In this document: positions 6,072 through 13,850 of the stretch, piece after piece
How the letters are laid out: every line of letters starts with the position of its first letter
Numbering within the stretch: the stretch's first letter is position 1
Source of the DNA: Alphaproteobacteria bacterium
GTDB lineage: Bacteria; Pseudomonadota; Alphaproteobacteria; CAAHEQ01; UBA3637
Assembly: GCA_017467335.1 (NCBI GenBank)
Contig: JAFTSJ010000026.1
Coordinates: forward strand, 1 to 35,617
Direction of reading: 5' to 3'
Length of the DNA stretch: 35,617 nucleotides
Notes under the pieces: generated by a model
Database searches by the model: none
What the model saw: only the letters and a program-made list of their open reading frames with translations
What the model was told of the DNA's origin: nothing
Position numbers and translations under genes: made by a program

Positions 6072-7952
6072 TTATTTTTTATGTATTTCTTTTTTAGTCC
6101 GTTTAACAGACGCTTTTTCGGTTGCAACGGTTGTTTCTTTTTCTGTTGCCGTTTCTTGCGTCAACGATGTTTCGGCATTTTCTTCGCTAAATCCGACACC
6201 GGACAAAGCACTTCTTGTGTAAATTTGAAGTTTTCGACCGGATTTATCAACATTCAAATAAACTTCATGTCCAACTTTCACTTTTTCCTGCATAATCAAA
6301 AGTGATAACGGATTTTCAACCTGATTTTGAATCAATCGTTTTAAAGCACGTACACCGAATTTTGATGTAAAGACTTCATCAACGAACCAATCTTTTGCCG
6401 TATCGGCAACCGTAATGCTGTAACCGGCTGATTGAGCCCGTTTTAACAACTTATTCAAATGAATATCAACAATTTTACGTAAATCTTCTTCATTCAACTG
6501 ATGGAACGATACAACATCATCTAACCGATTTAAAAATTCCGGTTTAAAATATTCACTTAATTTTTCCACACGCTGATAACTCGGTAAATTAGCACCAACA
6601 TTAGATGTTAAAATAATAATGGTATTTCTAAAATCAACCGTAACCCCCTTGCTGTCAGTCAAACGACCTTCATCCAACAACTGTAACATCAAATTTAAAA
6701 TATCTAAATGGGCTTTTTCAATTTCGTCAAATAAAACAACTTGAAACGGCTTTAACCGAACAGATTCCGTTAAAAATCCACCGGCTTCAAACCCCGGCAT
6801 ACCGGGAGCCGGACCAATCATACGAGATATGGATGTTCTTTCCATATATTCAGACATATCCAATCGCAATAAAGCCGTTTCGTCATTAAACATAAATTCG
6901 GCCAATGATTTTGCCAACTCTGTTTTACCGACACCGGTTGTACCGATAAATAAGAATGAACCAATCGGGCGATTCGGATCTTGTAAGCCGGAACGAGAAC
7001 GGCGTAACGCATTGGCAACAACCGTTACGGCAGAATCTTGCCCGATAACACGTTTTTTCAAATGCTGTTCAGCCATTGCCAACCGTTGCTTATCTTCTGC
7101 ATCAACTTTTTCAACAGGAATTCCCGTCCAGTCAGCAACCGTTCGATAACAATAATTGGGAGTTAAAATTAAAGAATTAGCTCCCGGAATACCTTTTTCA
7201 GCATCCATTTTGAGTAAACTACACGCATCATCAAGCAAATCCAACGCCTTAGACGGAAACGCCCGCTGTTTGATATAACGATGTGACAATTGGCAAGCCG
7301 TCCGAATACTTTCTTCCGGAATCAAAACATCATAATGTAATTCAAAATAACGCTTACGCACACGGGTAATGGCAATACTTTCATCTAAATTCGGTTCATC
7401 AATCATAATCGGTTGAATACGAGCCATAACCGCTCCGTCTTTTTCAACATATGATACATATCCGGTCGTATCTGCTTCCAAAATAATCATAATTTGATCG
7501 GATGACAAACATAACTTTAAAAACTTTGCCGTTTCTTTATTTTCAGGATTCGTATCCGTATTAACCAATAAACTTAAATCTTTTAAATACAAAATTTTTT
7601 GTTTATTGCTGTCAACAACAACTTGTATAATCCGTTTCAATAATTCATTATATTGGGCTTCTGATTTTGTATCTAACATAACCTTCGGTAAATCAATACC
7701 GACAACTTCTTTATCGCTTAAAGACAAAGGAACACCATCCGAGGCCATAAAATTGATTAAACCTTCAATCAATGCCGTTTTACCAATACCATTCATACCA
7801 ACCACAACCGGATTGCTTTTGGTACTACGCATAAGAACATGTATCAATCGTTCCAATTCTTCTTGACGCCCAACTAAATTATTTAATCGCCGAGATTTTG
7901 CCAATTGTGTATAGTTTATCAAATACCGACTAATATTAAAACCTTCTAACAT
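6072..7952 (-). CDS. Degenerate Clp/Hsp100-type AAA+ ATPase
   Basis: This 626-residue tandem AAA+ protein is related to ClpB/ClpA but lacks the N-terminal substrate domain, the ClpB coiled-coil M domain and any IGL/IGF loop for ClpP. In the first ATPase module Walker A is intact (GMNGIGKT, 52-59), but Walker B reads LYLKDL (121-126) where the family has LFIDEL, so both acidic residues are changed. The KYRG pore-loop position reads KSEA (96-99). The second module is catalytically normal: GTTGVGKT 337-344, VVLFDEIEKAH from 405, and arginine finger in PEFLNRLDD. Its pore loop is PGMPGFE instead of PGYVGYE. A charged Glu/Thr/Lys-rich tail follows residue 585. It lies 12 nt after the exported-protein gene and 2 nt before mutY. 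Family is clear, function unknown; a conventional unfoldase role is doubtful. Confidence 0.85.
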   Translation of the reverse strand: MLEGFNISRYLINYTQLAKSRRLNNLVGRQEELERLIHVLMRSTKSNPVVVGMNGIGKTALIEGLINFMASDGVPLSLSDKEVVGIDLPKVMLDTKSEAQYNELLKRIIQVVVDSNKQKILYLKDLSLLVNTDTNPENKETAKFLKLCLSSDQIMIILEADTTGYVSYVEKDGAVMARIQPIMIDEPNLDESIAITRVRKRYFELHYDVLIPEESIRTACQLSHRYIKQRAFPSKALDLLDDACSLLKMDAEKGIPGANSLILTPNYCYRTVADWTGIPVEKVDAEDKQRLAMAEQHLKKRVIGQDSAVTVVANALRRSRSGLQDPNRPIGSFLFIGTTGVGKTELAKSLAEFMFNDETALLRLDMSEYMERTSISRMIGPAPGMPGFEAGGFLTESVRLKPFQVVLFDEIEKAHLDILNLMLQLLDEGRLTDSKGVTVDFRNTIIILTSNVGANLPSYQRVEKLSEYFKPEFLNRLDDVVSFHQLNEEDLRKIVDIHLNKLLKRAQSAGYSITVADTAKDWFVDEVFTSKFGVRALKRLIQNQVENPLSLLIMQEKVKVGHEVYLNVDKSGRKLQIYTRSALSGVGFSEENAETSLTQETATEKETTVATEKASVKRTKKEIHKK

Positions 7953-7964
7953 GTTCAGACCTCT

Positions 7965-9074
7965 TTACTTATCAAATTCTTCTTCTGTTACACCGGTCAA
8001 CGTAAATGTTGTCGGTTTTCGTAACGTTTTAAAAGCCGTTTGTGCCGATTCGTAATCTTTATCCTGTATCAATCGATCTTCCATAAAGACATAAGCATCA
8101 TATGATGTTCCCCGCATCAAAGCACGCATGTAAATCGTGTTCGGATTTCCCCATAAAATTGTATCATTTTCATCGGGAAGTCCATATGTATCAAATATCA
8201 TATTCCAAAATTCTTCATGACGCTGTTTCTTTTTAGCTAAACTGGGGCGACTTGTTCCCAATGAATTATCACCCTTACTTTTATAAGCGATTTTATAGGC
8301 TACATTCATCGTATCCGGTGTGGAATATGAAACTTGTACCGTTTCTTTCGATTGAGGACGTTCATATGTTTCACGGAATACATAATGTATTTCATCTTTT
8401 TCAGCATAATTTAATACACACTGACGAATATCACTTAAAATAGTTAGTCCATGTTTTCGGCGACAAATATCGTCATAATAACTCGTTCGAAACAATGGTA
8501 TCGATTTTTCAACACGAGTCAATGTATATCCCAACTCAACCATTTCTTCATAAACGGTTTGCGTATCCATACCTAATTTTAAACCGGCGATTTTAAATTG
8601 AGATACATCATGACGATTAAGAGCTCCTGCACGGATTTTTTCACCCATAATTTGTTTTGTTCGTTCATCAATCGTTTCTGTCATCGTTACAGGTGTTTCA
8701 CGCTTAATCAATTCAGATTCGGGAATATTTTGTTCTATATACTTTTTATTTCGAGCTTTTTCCTGTGCCATAGAAGACCGAGAATCAATTTCAATTGTCG
8801 TATTCGGAAAAGGAGCAATAACCAATTTTGTTAAAGGTTCAGCATCCCGACCCAAACGGCGGCGTTTCGGTTGTTCAGATTTTTTTTCATTAACAATCGG
8901 TAAATTAGATGTATTCACCACAGTCGGCACATCTGTTTTAGAATTTAAAGATTGCTTTTCCGAAACCGTTTGACTTGGTTCAAAAGAAGAATCAGCAAAT
9001 AACGGGATGGCTTCCTGAGCCGATAAATTTTGAGTCCATAACGTAAAAAGTAAAGCAAAAGCACATTTTTTCAT
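7965..9074 (-). CDS. Exported protein of unknown function
   Basis: I do not recognise this 369-residue protein. It has a signal peptide (MKK, hydrophobic core, cleavage near LSA-QE at about residue 19), a low-complexity Ser/Thr/Lys/Pro linker to about residue 85 containing a PKRRRLGR patch, and then a folded region. Residues near 160-185 (FKIAGLKLGMDTQTVYEEMVELGY) resemble the small 'I-x-G-hydrophobic-x-LGM...GY' helix-turn motif seen in several periplasmic lipoprotein and BamE/SmpA-like folds; this is a weak resemblance. Two cysteines (in DDICRRK and RQCVLNY) could form a disulfide. The start follows AAGGA. It is first in the operon ahead of the Clp-like ATPase and mutY. Confidence 0.7.
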   Translation of the reverse strand: MKKCAFALLFTLWTQNLSAQEAIPLFADSSFEPSQTVSEKQSLNSKTDVPTVVNTSNLPIVNEKKSEQPKRRRLGRDAEPLTKLVIAPFPNTTIEIDSRSSMAQEKARNKKYIEQNIPESELIKRETPVTMTETIDERTKQIMGEKIRAGALNRHDVSQFKIAGLKLGMDTQTVYEEMVELGYTLTRVEKSIPLFRTSYYDDICRRKHGLTILSDIRQCVLNYAEKDEIHYVFRETYERPQSKETVQVSYSTPDTMNVAYKIAYKSKGDNSLGTSRPSLAKKKQRHEEFWNMIFDTYGLPDENDTILWGNPNTIYMRALMRGTSYDAYVFMEDRLIQDKDYESAQTAFKTLRKPTTFTLTGVTEEEFDK

Positions 9075-9096
9075 TCTGTATCCTTATAAATTTGTC

Positions 9097-9124
9097 TTGA
9101 CCTTTTTGTATTATACGATATTAT
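9097..9124 (+). promoter_or_regulatory. Promoter of the LOG-mlaA-mlaC operon
   Basis: TTGACC (9097-9102), a 16-nt spacer and TATTAT (9119-9124). The -10 region overlaps that of the divergent minus-strand promoter, so the two may compete for RNA polymerase. Confidence 0.5.
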
Positions 9125-9149
9125 ATACCATATTTATTGAAAGTATCAA
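9120..9149 (-). promoter_or_regulatory. Promoter of the exported protein-clp-mutY operon
   Basis: On the minus strand TTGATA (9149-9144), an 18-nt spacer and a consensus TATAAT (9125-9120), about 45 nt before the start codon at 9074. Confidence 0.55.
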
Positions 9150-9179
9150 ATAATTTATTCATAAAAGCAAGGAAAAAAT

Positions 9180-9764
9180 ATGAACACTCTTAATTCAGTA
9201 GCGGTTTTTTGTGGCGGAAGCCCCGGTCGAAAAGCAATTTATATGCAAGAAGCCCATCGTTTAGGCGAAATTTTAGCACAAAATGATATAAAACTTATCT
9301 ATGGAGCCGGAACAACCGGCTTAATGGGGTCGGTTGCAGATGGGGCTTTTTCGGAAAACGGTTATGTTATCGGAGCAACCATTCGTGAATTATACGACAT
9401 TGAAAAACCGGAAGCCATTGCTCAACGAGCTAATAAATTTGAAGTATGGGATTTAATGGCTGAACGAAAAGTATCCATGGTTGACCAATCAGACGCTATT
9501 TGTATTTTACCCGGCGGATTCGGTACAATGGACGAATTATTTGAAGTTTTAACACTCAGACAATTGAATTTAATCAAAGCCCCTATTATTGTTGTAAATA
9601 TTGATGGTTTTTATAATACGCTTGAACAATTCATTTATGAAATGATTGGTGAAGGTTTTGTAAAGCCTTATCAATTAAAATTATTATCATTTGTCAAATC
9701 TGTTGATGACGTACTGCCTGAAATTGAAAATCAAATGAAGTTAATCGCACAAGGTGAGGTTTAA
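9180..9764 (+). CDS. LOG-family (TIGR00730) phosphoribohydrolase-like protein
   Basis: This 194-residue Rossmann-fold protein is a canonical LOG-family member: VAVFCGGSPG at the N terminus, IYGAGTTGLMGSVADGA, the AERK segment, and the signature LPGGFGTMDELFEVLTLRQLN. Characterised relatives hydrolyse nucleoside 5'-monophosphates to the free base and ribose 5-phosphate. It is closer to the family norm than the paralogue at 1397. AAGGA lies upstream of the ATG. The stop TAA abuts the mlaA ATG with no gap, so the gene is coupled to the lipid-transport pair, though no functional link follows from that alone. Confidence 0.88.
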   Translation: MNTLNSVAVFCGGSPGRKAIYMQEAHRLGEILAQNDIKLIYGAGTTGLMGSVADGAFSENGYVIGATIRELYDIEKPEAIAQRANKFEVWDLMAERKVSMVDQSDAICILPGGFGTMDELFEVLTLRQLNLIKAPIIVVNIDGFYNTLEQFIYEMIGEGFVKPYQLKLLSFVKSVDDVLPEIENQMKLIAQGEV

Positions 9765-10544
9765 ATGAAAAAACATATTTTTTTGGGGATGTTATCGGGT
9801 ATCATGTTTCTGTGTTGTTCATGTGCAACAAAACCGACTCAACCGGAACAACTGAAAATTTATGAAGAAACAAATGATCCGCTTGAACCACTTAACCGAA
9901 GCATTTTTGCCTTTAATAATTTAGTGGATGATACAATTTTAAAACCAACCGCTTCCGGCTACAGAGCCGTAACAACAAAAACCATGCGAACAGGTGTCAC
10001 AAATTTTTATGACAACCTCAGCGAAACACGCAATGTCATAAACGGTGCATTACAAGCAAACCCCGAAAAAACATCAAATGCGTTCAAACGATTTATGGCA
10101 AATACGTTTTGGGGATTTTTCGGGTTAATGGACGTTGCTTCTGATATGGATATTCCTAAATATGACAACGATTTTGGTCAAACATTAGCTGTTTGGGGAT
10201 GGGAAACAAGCGATACATATCTTGTATTACCGTTAATGGGTCCGTCTAACCCTCGAGATGCGTTAGGAACAGCCGGTAACTTTATCACACCGCCATCTGT
10301 TTTAATTACAATGATGACACCCTGGACGGCTTATCCGCTCACAATAGGAAATTACGTTCAAATGCGAGAACGTTCAATTGAATTTTTAGATAATTTACAT
10401 CGTTCTTCAACAGATTATTATGCAACCGTTCGGTCAATGAGTCGCCAAAACCGACAAAAAGTTATCAACGATGCGTTAGGGCACACAGAAACACAAACCC
10501 CTAAACAATATGAATTTGACATGGATTTTGATGATTTTGAATAA
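9765..10544 (+). CDS. mlaA: MlaA outer-membrane lipid-asymmetry lipoprotein
   Basis: MlaA (VacJ) sits in the outer membrane and removes misplaced phospholipids from the outer leaflet, passing them to MlaC. The 259-residue protein has a lipoprotein signal peptide, with acylated Cys most likely at residue 20 (CCS-C-AT). The MlaA hallmarks are NDPLEPLNRSIFAFN, NFYDNLSETRNVINGALQ, RFMANTFWGFFGLMDVASDM, and the DFGQTLAVWGWETSDTYLVLPLMGPSNPRDALG block. The mature part ends in an acidic Asp/Glu-Phe tail (FDMDFDDFE). It is followed 11 nt later by mlaC. The MlaFEDB inner-membrane transporter is not in this window. Confidence 0.95.
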   Translation: MKKHIFLGMLSGIMFLCCSCATKPTQPEQLKIYEETNDPLEPLNRSIFAFNNLVDDTILKPTASGYRAVTTKTMRTGVTNFYDNLSETRNVINGALQANPEKTSNAFKRFMANTFWGFFGLMDVASDMDIPKYDNDFGQTLAVWGWETSDTYLVLPLMGPSNPRDALGTAGNFITPPSVLITMMTPWTAYPLTIGNYVQMRERSIEFLDNLHRSSTDYYATVRSMSRQNRQKVINDALGHTETQTPKQYEFDMDFDDFE

Positions 10545-10555
10545 GGAGTAACACT

Positions 10556-11158
10556 ATGAAAAAAATATTAACCCTCATTATCGGCTTATTGATGTATTCA
10601 AACAGTGTTTTAGCCGATTCACAAAAAGCGATTACTTTTGTGGAAACATTAGCTAATGATATGATTGTCGATGTTTTAGCAACACAAAAGCCAATGACGG
10701 AAAAGCTTGATTTATTTCGTGAAAAATTTCATCAGGCATTAGACTTAAAATCCATCGGTCAATTTGTTTTAGGCGTTTATTGGAGAAAAGCAACCCCAAT
10801 CGAACGAGATGAATTTATTAAAGCATTTATGGATTTTTCCACAAAATCATGGGCAGATAAATTTAATATGTATAACGGACAAAAAATTGTCTTTAAAGGC
10901 TCTCGTCCGGCACAAAAAAACCAACTTTACATTGACAGCGTTATCCAAAACAATCCACCGGTTGAAGTTATATGGCGTGTTCGGGAAAAAAATAATGAGT
11001 ACAAGATTGTAGATATTGTTGTCGAAGGTGTCAGTATGGCGATGAGCTATCGAAATGAATACACATCTTTCCTGCAACAAAATAAGGGAGATGTAGCAAA
11101 ACTCACACAAGAACTCAATCAAAAAAGTCAGGCGTTTAAATTTGCCGATGAAAAGTAA
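10556..11158 (+). CDS. mlaC: MlaC periplasmic phospholipid-binding protein
   Basis: MlaC shuttles single phospholipids through the periplasm between the MlaA complex and the MlaFEDB transporter. The 200-residue product has a clear signal peptide (MKKILTLIIGLLMYSNSVLA, cut before DS). The fold features are AFMDFSTKSWADKF, the central beta segment with YIDSVIQ and VEVIWRV, and YKIVDIVVEGVSMAMSYRNEYTSFL near the C terminus, which matches the conserved 'D-x-x-hydrophobic-EGVS...R..F' MlaC/Ttg2D end. GGAG lies 8 nt upstream of the start. It is the last gene before a strong terminator. Confidence 0.94.
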   Translation: MKKILTLIIGLLMYSNSVLADSQKAITFVETLANDMIVDVLATQKPMTEKLDLFREKFHQALDLKSIGQFVLGVYWRKATPIERDEFIKAFMDFSTKSWADKFNMYNGQKIVFKGSRPAQKNQLYIDSVIQNNPPVEVIWRVREKNNEYKIVDIVVEGVSMAMSYRNEYTSFLQQNKGDVAKLTQELNQKSQAFKFADEK

Positions 11159-11160
11159 TA

Positions 11161-11192
11161 AAAAAATCCCCTGAGATTTCAGGGGATTTTTT
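11161..11192 (+). terminator. Terminator after mlaC
   Basis: A 14-bp palindrome (AAAAAATCCCCTGA 11161-11174, TCAGGGGATTTTTT 11179-11192) with a GATT loop, directly after the mlaC stop. Confidence 0.93.
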
Positions 11193-11227
11193 AATAAATA
11201 CAAAAACAAGAAGAATTTTTATTTTAT

Positions 11228-11256
11228 TTGACATTTTTACCTGTTTATGATAGAAT
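11228..11256 (+). promoter_or_regulatory. Strong promoter of the two-gene unknown operon
   Basis: TTGACA (11228-11233), a 17-nt spacer and TAGAAT (11251-11256). Transcription should start near 11263. The downstream ribosome-binding site AGGAGGTG (11270-11277) precedes the ATG at 11282. Confidence 0.82.
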
Positions 11257-11281
11257 GAATCCGTTATACAGGAGGTGTGAC

Positions 11282-12298
11282 ATGGCTTTTATTGACTCTG
11301 AAGTGATTGACATTATTACAGATTGGACAAATCAATATCGTTATAAAAAATATGCCGATTCTTTTACGCTTTCACCTTCACCATTACCAACACAATCAGA
11401 TTTGTATAATGGAATGCCTTTCGACCCCTCTCTGTTTCTCTGGGCAGATTTAAACACAACAACGGCATTAACTCCTCCCACCCCGCAAACATCTCCCTTT
11501 TTGGATGAAAACGATTTGATTTTTTCTGAAAATACATCGCTGTCAAAATCAGATACAACAGAACCAACCGTTCATCCGGACATATTCACTTTTTCCATCA
11601 ATGACTATTATGCCATCAATCCTAATTCAAACAGTACAAACAATGTATATGGTGATGTATCTAAAACGTTATCTACCTATGCTGGTACTCAACTAACACT
11701 ACCCGATACGATAAAACCTGCCTCTACGCAAAAAGATACACATTCAACATCTGTTTCCGAACAATCTATTCTTGATGCAGCAACCCATTCTATGTATAGT
11801 CAACCATCCGTCAATGGGGATGTTACGCCATCAACATCATCTGATCATGTTTACCAAGCACAGCAATTATTATCACAGGCGAATGAACAACAAGAGACTG
11901 ATTTAAGAAAAAAGAAACTTCAAAAAGAAGCAGATGACAAAAAAATCCATGACGCCAATTTCCTCATTAAAACAAGTAATTGGATTGACGCAAATATTGT
12001 TAAACATTTGGCTGAAAACACTTCATCGCCTCTTATCGGTAAAGCGATTGAACTTGTCGGTGGTGTTTTTACCGGACTTATCAGAGTGATTGGCGAAGCG
12101 TTTGAAGATACACCAAAAACATCAAAAACCGTTCATCCCCAAAATAATCAAATTCAGCAAGCTTTGGCGAATATAGAAACTTCTGCAAATACATCAACGG
12201 CTCATCTTGAATCACAAGGGCTGAAAACAAAACTGGGAAGTCATGTTCCCGAAGGAAATGTTGTTTATCCGTATTCATCCGAATTAACAAAAAACTAA
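11282..12298 (+). CDS. Unknown Ser/Thr-rich protein with coiled coil and amphipathic helix
   Basis: I do not recognise this 338-residue protein. It has no signal peptide and no cysteine. Residues 1-25 look helical and charged. Residues about 30-190 are low-complexity, rich in Ser, Thr, Pro and Asn, and probably disordered. Residues about 190-225 form a strongly charged helix (QQLLSQANEQQETDLRKKK), probably a coiled coil. Residues 248-273 (SPLIGKAIELVGGVFTGLIRVIGEAF) are a hydrophobic, possibly membrane-seeking helix. I start it at 11282 because of the perfect ribosome-binding site and because the longer in-frame TTG at 11228 lies inside the promoter. The next unknown gene follows after 15 nt. 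The layout could suit a secreted or surface-delivered protein, but this is only inference. Confidence 0.75.
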   Translation: MAFIDSEVIDIITDWTNQYRYKKYADSFTLSPSPLPTQSDLYNGMPFDPSLFLWADLNTTTALTPPTPQTSPFLDENDLIFSENTSLSKSDTTEPTVHPDIFTFSINDYYAINPNSNSTNNVYGDVSKTLSTYAGTQLTLPDTIKPASTQKDTHSTSVSEQSILDAATHSMYSQPSVNGDVTPSTSSDHVYQAQQLLSQANEQQETDLRKKKLQKEADDKKIHDANFLIKTSNWIDANIVKHLAENTSSPLIGKAIELVGGVFTGLIRVIGEAFEDTPKTSKTVHPQNNQIQQALANIETSANTSTAHLESQGLKTKLGSHVPEGNVVYPYSSELTKN

Positions 12299-12313
12299 AA
12301 AAAGAGCAGATAT

Positions 12314-13669
12314 ATGACTGATTTTCAGTATGATAAAATGGGAACAACTCTCAAAGAAATTTCGCATAGAGAATATGTTCAATTATTGCTCAAACGGCGT
12401 GCCGTTCATTATCAGGCTGTTCATTCTTTTTTGAATGAAAATGGTTTATCCTGCCAAAATGATACGGATATTGTTGATTTATGTGTACAAGCATGCGTCA
12501 CCGCTGATGTTTTTAACAGTAATACGCCCGAACAAATTTTAAACAATTTAAAACCCTATTTATCTGATAAAGAAGCCTTAAAAAAAACTGTTCGTGATAT
12601 GGGAAAAAAAGCCCAGATTTATCGACAAGAGCTTTTTCAATCACGGCGTGTCGGGAAACTGTTAAGACGACAAAATAATCCTGTTTATCCTAATCAATTA
12701 GAACAAGGACGACTTTATATTCAAATCAATCCCATTCATTCTCTGCAAAATTTTTTACAGCATATTGTAGTTTATTTGAATAAAAGTCTGCCTCAACATG
12801 AACAATTGTCATTAAGAACGGAATTAGAAAAAACAACAACATTTTTTTGGATAACACAAGCCAAAAAAGAACAGCGAACTGGTCGTTTTTTACGCAGATT
12901 AAGAAAAGACATCAATCAATTTATTGATGAATATCAACAATTATCATTAGAGAAAAAAGAAGCCTTTTATCATCAATTATATCACACAATATCCCCTGAA
13001 TATATTTTAAATTATCCGGACGGACATCAAACCGTTAACTGCATCAAGCAATTCAATCAATCACACGGATCAAAATTTGCTGTTGACAGCATTTTATACT
13101 ATCAAATCCGTTCTATCTTAAAAGACAATCCTTCTCCGCAATATTTAATTGATAATTTAAATTATTTATCACAGGAATTAAAACTGGCATCCGATATGCT
13201 TTCGTTTCAACAGGTTACACAACCGTCCCGATTGAATATGGTTAATCATCCGGATATTGATTTACTTATTTTTTCAAAGGAAGCAACTGATTTATCCTTA
13301 ATGGCAGCCTATACTGATTTTGATGAAGTAAGTTGTATGAATCCGACTGATGTTAAGCATTTATATGTAACCCGTGATATTGGACATGGATCCATTGTTG
13401 TTTATGGTGTTAATTCTCAAAATCCCCATAAACGGTTAATGCGTATTTTATTGAAACCCTGCCATTCTGCAACAAACGATACCGTATATAGCATTGGAAA
13501 AATATATGGTCCGGCTAATTTGGCGTTTGTTCGGGCTGTGACTGATTATACACGAACTCATTTTGACCGAGCAGGCAACAGCCAAAAATTTGTTCTGCAT
13601 AATCGTCTATATACAGATAACGTTGCAACCGTTATTTACCGTTCTTCGCTTGATAATCATCAAAAATAA
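12314..13669 (+). CDS. Unknown cytoplasmic-type protein, partner of the preceding gene
   Basis: I do not recognise this 451-residue protein. There is no signal peptide or membrane segment. Residues 1-335 look mostly helical and are rich in Gln, Leu, Lys and Arg, with basic patches such as RRVGKLLRRQNN and RTGRFLRRLRKD. Residues about 340-440 form a more beta-like C-terminal domain: an SCMNPTD stretch, DIGHGSIVVYGVN, RLMRILLKPCH, and IYGPANLAFVRAVTDY. That domain reads like a compact conserved fold, but I cannot name it. The ribosome-binding site is weak, and the gene is 15 nt downstream of the previous one, so it probably depends on the same promoter and mRNA. Confidence 0.72.
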   Translation: MTDFQYDKMGTTLKEISHREYVQLLLKRRAVHYQAVHSFLNENGLSCQNDTDIVDLCVQACVTADVFNSNTPEQILNNLKPYLSDKEALKKTVRDMGKKAQIYRQELFQSRRVGKLLRRQNNPVYPNQLEQGRLYIQINPIHSLQNFLQHIVVYLNKSLPQHEQLSLRTELEKTTTFFWITQAKKEQRTGRFLRRLRKDINQFIDEYQQLSLEKKEAFYHQLYHTISPEYILNYPDGHQTVNCIKQFNQSHGSKFAVDSILYYQIRSILKDNPSPQYLIDNLNYLSQELKLASDMLSFQQVTQPSRLNMVNHPDIDLLIFSKEATDLSLMAAYTDFDEVSCMNPTDVKHLYVTRDIGHGSIVVYGVNSQNPHKRLMRILLKPCHSATNDTVYSIGKIYGPANLAFVRAVTDYTRTHFDRAGNSQKFVLHNRLYTDNVATVIYRSSLDNHQK

Positions 13670-13729
13670 TAAATAAATACAATTGATAATATATACAAAT
13701 TAAAAAAAATATAAAATTATTTATTGGAT

Positions 13730-13758
13730 TTGTCTTTTTTTACTTTACATCATATTCT
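13730..13758 (+). promoter_or_regulatory. Weak candidate promoter for the prepilin gene
   Basis: TTGTCT (13730-13735), a 17-nt spacer and TATTCT (13753-13758), each matching four of six consensus bases. It would give a leader of about 85 nt. The rest of 13670-13850 shows no gene. Confidence 0.3.
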
Positions 13759-13850
13759 GTTTCTGTTTAAATGAAACTAATCGGGTGACTTTTCTGTATC
13801 AATGTATCAATTTATCTCACAAATAAAAGCAATCGCTATACGAGTTAAAA

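Noticed and set aside
10847-11209. 120-codon minus-strand frame over mlaC
   Set aside because: It starts in the terminator region and is the complement of a clear mlaC gene.
11228-11281. TTG-initiated extension of the unknown gene at 11282
   Set aside because: The TTG is part of the -35 box itself; the transcript starts near 11263.
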